A DNA stretch of 64,000 nt from Serilophus lunatus (lineage: Eukaryota > Chordata > Aves > Passeriformes > Eurylaimidae). The DNA lies in contig VXBA01003719.1 of NCBI GenBank assembly GCA_013399895.1, positions 313,903-377,902 of the forward strand, written 5' to 3'. The translations under genes were made by a program, and so were the position numbers. Positions 35,966 to 45,834 of the stretch are shown here, piece by piece. Each line of letters begins with the position of its first letter. Within the stretch, counting starts at the first letter, position 1. Under the pieces are notes generated by a model. That model was not told the DNA's origin, ran no database searches, and saw only the letters and a program-made list of their open reading frames with translations.

Positions 35966-36329
35966 TTTTCCCCAAGCAGTGGCTGAAAACAGCAGCTGAC
36001 CATAACAACCCCCTCCTCCACCTTGCCTTTTCCCTTGACCGCTGCAGGAGAGGAGGTTGGATGTAAGAAGGAGGAGGTGGGGGGAAAAGGTGTCTCTTAC
36101 TGTCTCTCACTCTTAAGCTCTGATCTTGTTAGTAATAAATTTAACTATTAATCCCACATGGAGTCTTGTTTTGCCTGTGACAGTGATTAGCAAAGAATCC
36201 GTTATAGTCCTTATCTCAACTAACAAGACTTCTCATTATATTCTCTGTCCTCTGTTGCTGGGCAAGGGGGAGTGAGAGTGGCTGTGGTGGGCCTCTGGCA
36301 TGCAGCCTGGATTAAACCACTACAGTAGG

Positions 36330-39237
36330 AAAAGTATAATAAGATGATTGCCATTTCTAGCACTTTGAAGAACCTTATACTGGAACCTTATTCTTGAAAT
36401 TCTTCTGTCTCCACACTTGGAAATGTAACATCCTATGTCACTCAGAAAGAGAAGCTGTTCCATTTTCTCTGAATTATGTCAAATTTTACCTACAGCCCAT
36501 CATTTTCTTGTAGAAAGGGAGAAAAATACAAGTGGACACAGGCTAAAGGAATTCAGGAAAAGTGTTTAATTTGCTGCACTTGCAACTAGAAGCCTTCAAT
36601 GATCAAAACTAGAAAGAAATTTTCCTAGGAAGTCACTTCATATAGCATGAAAATCTAAGAGTATATCCACATTTTTAGGAAAATGAGCTCTTCTGTTATC
36701 AGCAGAACTAGTAAACCTTTGTTTCCATTGGATACTTGCTCTGGAAACCTCTGTACCTTCTACCACAGGAGTAACCTTTTCCAAGGCCTGCTGTGACAAA
36801 CTCAGGGGGTCCAGGAGATCAGGCAACATGGAGCAGTGTGCGGAGATATACATGTATGAGCATCAATCAGCCAGATTATGCATTCTGTGGACTTTCAGGC
36901 AATCATCCACAGAGTAGGTGAAAACTGTCTTGTTCTGCACATCTTTCCCTTAATGAGGATGGACAATTTCTTCATTTTCTTCATTATCCATCCAAGGATT
37001 TTAACAGGGTTTCTCTGAGTTTAGTTACCTCTTAGATTTCTGTGACCTTTCAAAGATGATTGAGAATGGCTGTCACATAGCATTGAACACTGTTGACTGA
37101 ATATGTCTTCAAAATAAACTAAAATGTCGTTGTAAGTATGACATGGTGCCAATACTAGGAAATGAAAATAGCCCAGAGTGAACATAGACAGTAAAGCTGT
37201 GAAGATTATCCATTTTTTGTGAATGAATGTTTACAGAACAGTCAAACTGTAGGTGTTCCTCAAAGTTGGGTAAGGTGTTTGGCGGTGCAGATCTGTTCTC
37301 TGCCTAACTAAATCTGACCGTTAATGTCACACATTAACATTATGCCTAAATCTTCTAGGCATGTTTTCCCTAATAATTAATCTTCCCTGGCATATATTCA
37401 ATCAATATTGATGGAAATGAACGTATGCGTTTTTATTTTTTGATTAAATGAAAAATCAAAAACATTGCAGAAAATCAAATATTTCTCTGAAAGAAAACCA
37501 AATGAAATAGCTCCCCATTATTTCTCCCCAATATTTTTAGTGACAACAAATGCCCTAGGAAATCACAAAATGATCTATCAATTTTGCATTTGCAGGTGAT
37601 GTTTTAGAGAAGAACTCTGGAACATTTGGCAGTTGTACTATAGCACGTCAGATGTCTGTGGTTGGCCATCATTGGATAAATAGTTTTCTTTATTATCTTG
37701 ACTGAACATGAAAAAGTGTTATAAAATACCACAAAATTAGCTTGATGAAACACAGGAGAATCTTTGCTGATGTCCATTTAATTAAAAATAATTTTAAATT
37801 ACAGTTTTTGACAGAATAATTCTGTTCCCTAGAAATTAATTTCATTAAGATTTCCTTTTAAAACTAGAATACCCATCTTAGTATTTGAAGATATTTCCTT
37901 TCCTCCTCACCATAGAGAGTTTATTTAAAGAGAAACACATAATTTCTGTTTCCAGCCCTTATTCTATCTCCCATTTAGAGAAGAGCTTCTTTTATGAAAC
38001 TTCCTTTGAAGGCTCAATAAGATAGTGTAAAGATGTTGGATCATATTACTGATATCATGTAATGACATACCCTAAAAACATGTTCAGATTGCAAAGTAAT
38101 CCAACTGCTTTCACCAATTTCTATTTCTTGTATTTTACAACATGAAAAGGCTGTTTTGTACACCATTACAGTATCATGAGTTTTAAGCGCAAAACCACTT
38201 TGCAGATTACTGCAATGGAAATGGATCAAACTAACTTTAGGGGGGGAAATGTACTTTCCTGAAGGTGTGTTTCTCTAAATTATGGATTGGGATCTAGGGA
38301 CAGTGAAAAGAGACATGTTTTTCTGGCAGAGCTGGTCTTCCCAGACAGGCTGATTTGATAGATCATTCAAATGCAATGTTAAAGGATTAAGATGGTCCAT
38401 GTATGAACATAAAAGTCAACCTGTGTAGAGGTAACTCTCTAAACACACAGCTTTTAGAAAAACAGAAAATAGGAATTGTCAATGCAACAGTTGTTTGGCA
38501 CACTGTCAGCTCCTGTGAGATACTCATCTTACCAATACCGTGGACAGAGGGGGCTTCTCAGCATCCAATTCCTTTTGCTCCAGGACCTTGTATGAGTCAG
38601 GTTGATGAAGCACTCATCCACAAAAAGAAATGAAAGAAAGAAAGCTTTTCTAAGATTTTGTAGAATTGATTTCTTGGTAGCATTACAGAAAATGCACAAA
38701 ATAGGGTTTCTTCACTCAGAAGTTAAGTTTTTGACAAAGTAAGGCATTGACAGTAGTAGATGGCTGTAAAAATCAACCCAGTATGTGACTTGTTACACAC
38801 ATTTCAGAAACTGAAAGAACACAGCAGGTTCTAAAAGATGATTATGCACTGTCCACAGGACTGAAACTTGAGTGAAATATTGCATTAAACTTTTAAGTCT
38901 TCATTTGAACAATCAGTATAAGGTATTTTCATTGAAAAAGCTAAATTGGTCAGAGTGGCTAACAGTGATCTGCTTGATTTTATGTAAAACAGTTATGGTT
39001 AAGTGTTTTCAATTTGCTCTCTGTAAAACATGGGGTTTTTTTAATTTACTTTGCTTTTTATACTGCTGTAATAACATCACAGCCCATTCAAGAATAGTGG
39101 TCTACCAGTCTGACATAATAAATGCATTAATTTAAAAAATAATAAATCAGAATGGCTAATTATCTGTCTCTTCCTACTGTCAAGCATCTGATGTTCTAAA
39201 ATATACCATCCAACAAGGATGGCAAGGATGGCAAAGA
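36330..39237. other. unassigned AT-rich DNA
   Basis: Unique-looking AT-rich sequence. No gene, RNA or mobile element recognised. Open frames 36638-36853 (minus) and 38403-38633 (plus) have no family resemblance I can name. Confidence 0.5.
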
Positions 39238-39304
<67 letters not shown>

Positions 39305-39363
39305 CAAGGAAGGAAGGAAGGAAGGAAGGAAGGAAGGAAGGAAGAAGGAAGGAAGGAAGGAAG
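39238..39363 (+). repeat. compound microsatellite (GGCA)n-(AAGG)n
   Basis: Nearly perfect CAGG units run from about 39238 to 39306, followed by AAGG units to 39363 with one short interruption near 39344. A single N follows at 39364. The same AAGG motif reappears at 40037-40049 on the far side of the LTR 39365-40036. Confidence 0.95.
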
Positions 39364-39364
39364 N

Positions 39365-40036
39365 TGCTTTCAGTAATGATTAGAATCCATATTATAATTG
39401 ATATAGACCTGTGAAATGTAGCAGTCTTAGAGTTATGCTTTCATTAATGAGTAGAATTCATATTATAGTGTTTAGATATATTAATATATTAGAATAAATT
39501 AATATAATTTTCAATGAATGGTAGAAACACTAATGGGTTAACAGAAGCTGGTATTTTTCCACAGCCTATCTTGGGTTAACAGATGTGTTGCAACCTTCTT
39601 ATCAGGGCCCGTTCATCCTTCAGGTGTCATGGGTGTAGGGGCAGGCTTTCTATCTCTACAGACTCCTTTTATTTCAGGATGTGTATTCATCTCAGGGCTT
39701 TGATCCAATCAGTCCCAGAATCTATTTCATGTGCCTGCTTGCTTTGAATTCCATCTGCAACACACAGACACCCTTCTGCAAAGATATCTGAAGAATTTCC
39801 AGACTTCAGTCTCAAAAAGGGGACATACCTATGTAACTAATTTCCCTCCTACCCAAGAAAAACTGGAATAATCCCTCCCGCTCTTGTGACAATTTTTTTA
39901 TAAAACCTCAACCTGTCTACAGATCCTTTGCACCTCTGACTTGGAAAACTGCTGACTCATGCGTCCAGCACTGTTTGCCTTTGTTTTACAATAAATTCTA
40001 TTAAAAATTATAATAATTGTGGGTTCATTTCTCACA
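39365..40036 (+). mobile_element. solo LTR inserted in the AAGG microsatellite, plus strand
   Basis: The 3' end is LTR-like: TATAAAA at 39899-39905, AATAAA at 39990-39995, then a U5-like tail ending TTCATTTCTCACA at 40036. It is followed at once by GAAGGAAGGAAAG, and the 5' side is the AAGG microsatellite ending GAAG plus one N. If the N is G, GAAGG is a 5-bp target duplication. The 5' end starts TGCTTTCAGTAATG and contains a partial direct repeat about 73 bases later (TGCTTTCATTAATG, 39437). An alternative start at 39410 (TGTGAAATG) pairs better with the 3' end but leaves no duplication. It differs from families A and B. Confidence 0.6.
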
Positions 40037-40041
40037 GAAGG

Positions 40042-41270
40042 AAGGAAAGAGGAATCTAATTTCCTAAAACTAATTTAATTGAGTGAAAACCAAAATCCTG
40101 GCCTCCACTGCCTTTAGCAGTTTCTTAAGTTTTTAACAAACTATTGATTCAGGCCAATTCGTACTGAAAACATCTGAGAGTCAAAACAGGCCTCTTATCC
40201 GCTTCCTTTATATTTTCTTCATTTAATGCCTATTTAATGTAAATAAATATTTAATGTTTCCTCACTTTTTCTTACTTTATTTAATGATTCTAAGTGATCA
40301 TATGACTAACAGTTCTGAATATGTGTTGTGAAAAGATGGCCTTGTCCCTTTTCTGTCTTTTTTTTAATAAAATTTGATTTTTAAAAAAAATTATCTTTAA
40401 TATTTTTTCTAATATTTAGAACATTTATTCTATATACTTATAAAAAAGCTTTTAGTTCTAAACCATACAAATCTATTATTCATCATTATAAGCATTAAGA
40501 AACTTTGCCTAGCTACCAGCTGCTACTCAGTACAGCTGCCAATATAGCCAACAGCCTTATTCAAGAATATTAAAATAAAAAAGCACCTATTTTCTGCTAC
40601 AAGCTACCACCTTTCACCCAAGATGATGCGCAAAAGGGACGTGGAGTACCATTTACGGGATTAGTATTACTCAGTGTTTACAGCTAATGGATTTGTTTTA
40701 CTGCTTCATTTTACAAGGTCTCTTTTCATCTTTTAATTTATCCTCAGGTCTGCTGCTTTATTTTTGTTCCATCATCCTCATAAAAGCCATTATCTTTCCA
40801 TTAGCAAACCTGCTAAATAACTCTTCATATGCTCTTTGATCTGTCCAGTGGTTTGCATTCTTTACAGTGAGTTTTTCAATTACACTTAAGAATTTTAAAA
40901 TACAAGTTCTCTGAGAGCTACTTCACACACTGTGGTGCATTTAATCAACATAGAAGAAAGATTTGCAACCATGGTCCTGGTCTTTGCTGCCATAACAACT
41001 CCTGGTTTCCTTCCTTTTTTATGCAAATCAGGTCACAAGCATTTATGTCAGTGAAAATGCTACAAAATTCTTTTATACAATATTGGACCAAATGTACTTC
41101 TCAAAACCTGCATGAAAATAATTGTGCTTTATTTTTGCATTTGGTGGCTTATCTGAAAAATTCTCTTTCTGGATACTAGCTCTTAAAAGTTCTTTATGAG
41201 AGAGTTTGTTTGATTTAATAAGTCATATTCTTTTTATTTAGTCCTTTATTCTAATATTATTCTGACTAGG
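40042..41270. other. unassigned AT-rich DNA
   Basis: Very AT-rich unique-looking sequence between two LTRs, beginning with a few leftover AAGG units. Nothing recognised. Confidence 0.5.
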
Positions 41271-42344
41271 TGTAGCAGTTCTGAACCCACTTTTATCACA
41301 AAGGGGCACGCATAACAAAGATGACGGAACACTGAACAAAATTACCAGCAGGGGAACAGTTTATTACTTGGGGTTCAAGTAGGGAAAAAGGAACAAAATT
41401 ATGGGGACTTAAAATTCTACACAGAGAAACACTCGACACACAGAAAACAAAAAAAGGGGGAAAAAAGGAAAAAAAACACAACACCAAACCAAACCTATCC
41501 ACAAACCCAAAACTGCTTTCCAAGCCAGGTGACTATCCGCGAAAACAGAGGGAGGAGTAGGGAAGCCATCTCTCTCCCTCCCTCTCTGATGGTGTCACTC
41601 CCAGCCCTCGAGGTTTTCTGCAAAACACGAAGTGAAAAGCAACCCCCCTCCCAGGACACCTTCAGGAAGTCACTACTTGCTATCAAGCTGGACTTCATTC
41701 TGGTGCCAAGGGGAACGAGTGGAGTCACACCGTGTGGTCTGAGATCCAGGAGGAGAGAGGCTGTGTGCTCCACCTCTGGACAGGAAGACGAAGAGAAGGA
41801 TGACTTCCGTGCTCAGTTTTTAAGCCTCCAAGTCTCGTGTGAATCTTGCTGTCTTCTTCCTGGCCAAGCTGTCTCCTCATTGGCCAGCAGAGCCTGTCTT
41901 CTGGGGTCTTCCAGGCAAAATGGCGGTTCCCACCAAAGACTGTGTGTTCAGGGCTCAAGGCGACTTTTTTTTTTTTACTGCCACCACCGCCTCCAGGGAT
42001 CCCCTGCAAGAGGGATCCCCGGGGCCACTGGGTTTCTCCCATGGCCACACTCTTGGGGCTGCTGCTCACGCCAGGACTGGGGGACCACTGTGCACTGTGC
42101 TCGGTGCCACCAGCCCAGGCTACCTGCCGCTGGGCGCGAATTGCCACTGTGTGCCGTCGCTGGCCGGAGCCGCTGCCCGCGCCACTGCTGGGTTGAGTAA
42201 GCTTTATCATGATTCTTCTTTTATCTGCAAAATAGTGACAAATGTCTTTTTTTTTTTTTTTTTCCAGAGGGGAAGTCCAAAATTCCTGAGCATGAAGACA
42301 ACTTGGACATCATGTGGGACTTTGGTAGCACATGTAAGATTGCA
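41271..42344 (-). mobile_element. LTR, family A, minus strand
   Basis: The plus strand begins TGTAGCAGTTCTGAACCCAC and shares ordered blocks with the 8825 and 30965 copies: GACGGAACACTGAACAAAAT (41324), CAGTTTATTACTTG with a reverse AATAAA at 41360-41365, CTCTCTCCCTCCCTCTCT, then CTGCAAAACACGAAGTGAAA. The right boundary is uncertain. GATTGCA at 42344 followed by GTAGG would give a 4-of-5 match to the left flank CTAGG. A poly-T run lies at 42247-42264. The long open frames on both strands between 41495 and 42348 come from its GC-rich core. Confidence 0.8.
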
Positions 42345-42349
42345 GTAGG

Positions 42350-42766
42350 CTGGCAATAGATAGTAAAGCATCGGTGGATATGATCTTCAGGAATCTATTA
42401 AGTTTTATTTTCGTAACTGGTATAATATTATTGCACATTTCAGATTGCTTATACATAAGTTTCAAGATACTTTACTGAGTAGTGTGATATGATTCTCCAT
42501 TTGTAGTTTTCCGAAAAGCCTTTCCTTATTTTGTAAAACTGAATTTAAATGCAGTGAGTGCTAATTTATGATGATGAGTGTGGTCCACTATACATTTTGT
42601 ATGTGCCTTCTCCTCTGCTTTCTCACGTAGAGATGGTAAGTCAAAAACTGTTAAAGGCCACAGTCTGCTATGTGAGTTATTCTCCCTTTAGTGATGTCCA
42701 AGTATTACTTCTATTCAAGGTAGTTCTGCTCTGAGCATGTTAAATACTAAAAGCAATTCAGAATAG
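42350..42766. other. unassigned DNA between two LTRs
   Basis: AT-rich sequence between two minus-strand LTRs. Nothing recognised. Confidence 0.5.
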
Positions 42767-43329
42767 TGTCATGGGTTTAACCTTGGCTGGCCGCCAGGTG
42801 CCCACAGTCACTTTAACCCCCTTTTTCCCCCCCAAAAGTCAGGCAGGGAAAAAGAATGCAATGGTAAATGGTGGGTTGGGATAAGGCAGTTTACTAAAGC
42901 AAAAATGAAAGCAAAGCAAAGCCCGCGCAAAAGCAAAACACTAATCTAATCTCTACTTCCCATCCGCGGCGATGACCGGCCACATCCAAAGAAGTAGGGC
43001 TTCAACGCATGTAGTGGTTCTCTTGGTGAGCCACCATGGGAGATTGTGGATGCCCCCCCCCTTCCTGCTTCTGCCCATCTTTATACCTGAGCTGACGTCA
43101 TATGGTATGGAATATCGCTTTGGTCATTTTGGGTCAGCTGGCCCACTTGTGTCCCCTCCCAAAATCCTGCCGTCAGTTGGGGAAGGGACACTACAGTCCC
43201 AGTACTGTGCTCAGCAGTAGCCAAAACACTGGTGTATTATCAGCACCACTCCAGCCACCAATGCACAGCACAGCACTGTGAGAGCTGCTATATGGGGAAA
43301 TGGGCTCCATCTCAGACAGACCCAATACA
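42767..43329 (-). mobile_element. solo LTR, ERVL-like, minus strand, TSD AATAG
   Basis: A 563-bp LTR. Plus-strand ends are TGTCATGGGTTTAACC (42767) and AGACCCAATACA (43329), so the sense strand starts TGTATTGGGTCTGTCTGAGA, a start I associate with passerine ERVL-type LTRs. AATAG at 42762-42766 and 43330-43334 is an exact 5-bp duplication, which fits that group. On the sense strand a perfect CRE palindrome TGACGTCA lies 7 bases upstream of TATAAAG. A canonical AATAAA is not evident; AGTAAA (complement of 42889-42895) may serve. It is unrelated in sequence to families A and B. Confidence 0.92.
43079..43100 (-). promoter_or_regulatory. LTR core promoter: CRE palindrome plus TATA box
   Basis: On the sense strand of the LTR, TGACGTCA (complement of 43093-43100) is followed after 7 bases by TATAAAG (complement of 43079-43085). 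CRE palindromes are bound by CREB/ATF factors. CRE sites this close to a TATA box are common in inducible promoters. Start of transcription is expected around 43045-43055. Activity is inferred. Confidence 0.7.
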
Positions 43330-43334
43330 AATAG

Positions 43335-44999
43335 GCATCAGTTTTTGATCAGTGACATCTGGAGCAAAAAGTGCATCAATCCAATTCCCACCTCAACACT
43401 AGCCATAGCTGGTGGTAAATGAACTTCTATATTAAAATAGTCCCATTACACTTATTCCTCGATGGCACTATGTTCTTTATGACAATAGCTCTCTGGACCC
43501 ATGCACTTCACTGCTTCTAAAAGAAACTTCATTTTGCTGCTGCTGATTCGGGAGAGATCACATCAGTCACATTTGGCAAACCACTGAATTGTTAAGAACA
43601 GTCAAAAGTGGCATCCATAACTTGAACCATCCCAGCTACAACTCAACAGAGCTCTCTGTAATTGTTATCAGGAGAGAACTCCACAAAGATGGAACAATGT
43701 GACAGTTGAATAATAAGTATTTTGAACTTTCTTGTGACCTTTTCTGCCTCGAGAATGATTGTTTTTCTGAGATAAAGCCGCAAAAAACAGTTTATGAGCT
43801 GAGTGTTCTGCAAACTCTCTGTTATTTCACTTTGCCATTAGCTCAGTTTACCAAAGGAGTTACAGTCCATGATCTAATTCATGTGGGAGCCTCTGATACA
43901 GAATTTGCTATTTTTTTTAAGTAAGTATTTACTGCCAAATAAATAAAACTCAGAATGGGCTCAAAACCAGAAGTGTTTGAAAGTGCTCCATTATCTTGAA
44001 GTCTTTTGCTGTGGTTTCCCATGTTCTGAAAGCAGAACAAAAACAACCACTCCATCTGCCTTTTCAATACCTCAAAACCCTCTAAGGTCTTTCAAAAGCC
44101 TACATTTTTGGGGTGCATTCACATTGACATGATTAGAGTGTAATTTTGGTTTTTACCTTCCACAAAATTTGTATGTGTTATTACTGGCCTTGATTCATTT
44201 CCTCTGAGGTCCACAGGAGCTGCATCAAAACTCTGCTGTGAAGGGTGTGAATGACATTCTGAAAAGCTAGCAGTAGCATTTTCCATTTCTTCTGTTCTTC
44301 TGAAGAAGTTCTCTCCTTGGATTTTAGGATTTTCCTACAGTGATGTAGTTTTTATTTGTTATGAAATGGATGAAGTATAGTAGAGGGTATTGTTTCTACC
44401 GCCGGAACTTTGACAGATAAGATGTATTAACAATCAACAGGAAAGACTATAGTGAAAACCTGCTGTGATAATTTTAAAATCCTCCCATGGTACATGCTAG
44501 CTTAATTCTGATTGACAGGAAAAGATTAAATAATCTGTCCTTTTGGCACCAGGTAGAGGCAGGTTTTAATTGCTTACAAAATAACATACATGCCTCTTTC
44601 ACCTCCACCTTTCTTTCAAATACTTTTGGATTTTCTTCAAGAGTGAGACTGCTGTCCCAATCCTGCATGCTGTATGCTTTCTATTTGAACTGTGACTTCT
44701 GCACTGGATGCTGGATTAAACAATAGATCAAAATGTTTACTGATGTCTGTTCTAGGAAGATTTCTGAGATTCTTTGAAAATACTACTTTGGTAGGTATTG
44801 AAGATATCCCACTCTGAGATAGCTAAATCTTTTAATCATTACGTTTACCATACTGAAATATTTGTCTAGAAACCACTCTGGTTCATCAAGAAGGAATAAA
44901 AGGAGGCATTCATATTCATAACCACGCGAGACTCATCACTTTACTACAAGTCTGATATGTATGGTGACTAGGCTGTAGGCAGCCCTGATCTTGAAGGGC
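43335..44999. other. unassigned AT-rich DNA
   Basis: Unique-looking sequence with short unrecognised open frames (43706-43924, 44487-44726). No gene or repeat supported. Confidence 0.5.
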
Positions 45000-45313
45000 T
45001 ACACCTCTGCCCCTGAAATTGAAAGTAAGAGTAAGTGCCAGAAAAGAAAGCCCATTGAGTGAAAACACACTGTACCCCAATGTTAATAAAGATTTAAGCG
45101 TGCAAACACTTAAGTGTGTGAACATAATTCTGTTCAGTGAGCTAGAGATGCTTCTGTTCAAGTAGTCCAAGAAGCGAAACGTGTATGTTCAAACAGTCCA
45201 ACTAGTGTATGATGCATATGTTGAAAAAAGATTTAAAAAGGGTGTCAAACAATAAATGTGAGCTGATTCTGCCTGCACACAGACGTGTTCGTGTTGTTTG
45301 TTAATCTACCGCA
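45000..45313 (+). mobile_element. possible alpharetrovirus-like LTR (3' part), plus strand
   Basis: A TATA-like TTTAAAAAG near 45232-45240 is followed only about 10 bases later by AATAAA at 45251-45256. About 57 bases of U5-like sequence then end in CTACCGCA at 45313. The compact TATA-AATAAA spacing is the layout seen in the LTR at 35154. Just upstream are two similar units (TGTTCAAGTAGTCCAAG near 45154 and TGTTCAAACAGTCCAAC near 45186) that could be U3 enhancer repeats. I could not find the 5' end or a target duplication, so this is tentative. Confidence 0.4.
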
Positions 45314-45834
45314 ATTTAGCATCAACAGTCTCAGAATTTTCACTAGAAAATCTTGCTTATATTTACAGTGACTCCATGAGCTCAATATGATGTTCACAGT
45401 TTTGTACACAAATAATTAAAAAGTTAAACAAAACGACAAATGATGGACATGGAATGAATTTGTTGCCTTGTTCAAGAATGAAAATATTGCAAGTTTGTAT
45501 TACACATGAAATAATTGAGAGATGTACATTTCTATGCATGTTTGAAAAAGTCCCAAACAATGAGATATTTGAATAAAAGCAGATTTTATAAGTCAGCAAA
45601 AATAAGCATTGTCATCTCAGATATACTGTGGAACTGAAAACCTACTCATGACCACAGTCTAAAGAAGATAAGATCAGGATTGAGTCTGTATCTTCAGGAG
45701 GTGGTATGAACTGAGCAGAAGTCTTGTGATGCTATGCAAGAAGTGGAGAGTCAGTGCCGATCATGGCAGAGGAGATGAAGTCTTCCCACTTTTAGAGAAG
45801 TGTACTATTCATTTCTCCAAGTACTTTGTGGGCT
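45314..45834. other. unassigned DNA
   Basis: AT-rich sequence between the LTR-like segment and the CR1. Nothing recognised. Confidence 0.5.

Larger units (their letters stand above)
34812..36324 (+). mobile_element. solo LTR, family B, plus strand, TSD GTAGG, carrying a nested LTR
   Basis: The ends are TGTACTGGTTTC (34812) and TTAAACCACTACA (36324). GTAGG at 34807-34811 and 36325-36329 is the target duplication. Without the nested 360-bp LTR and its 6-bp duplication it is about 1,147 bp. A TATA-like TATTTAA is at 34997-35003 and AATAAA at 36134-36139. Between them is a run of diverged short repeats (35590-35965). The 3' 220 bp match the minus-strand copy at 30611. No viral coding sequence is present, so this is a solo LTR. 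The 5-bp duplication suggests an ERVL-like integrase; the family assignment is inference. Confidence 0.9.

Noticed and set aside
35509..36021. Minus-strand open frame of 170 codons
   Set aside because: It is produced by the diverged short repeats of the family B LTR and is antisense to the LTR.
39238..39363. CRISPR-like or satellite array
   Set aside because: The repeat unit is four bases with no spacers; it is a microsatellite.
41529..42200. Plus-strand open frame of 223 codons
   Set aside because: It is antisense within a minus-strand family A LTR; openness is compositional.
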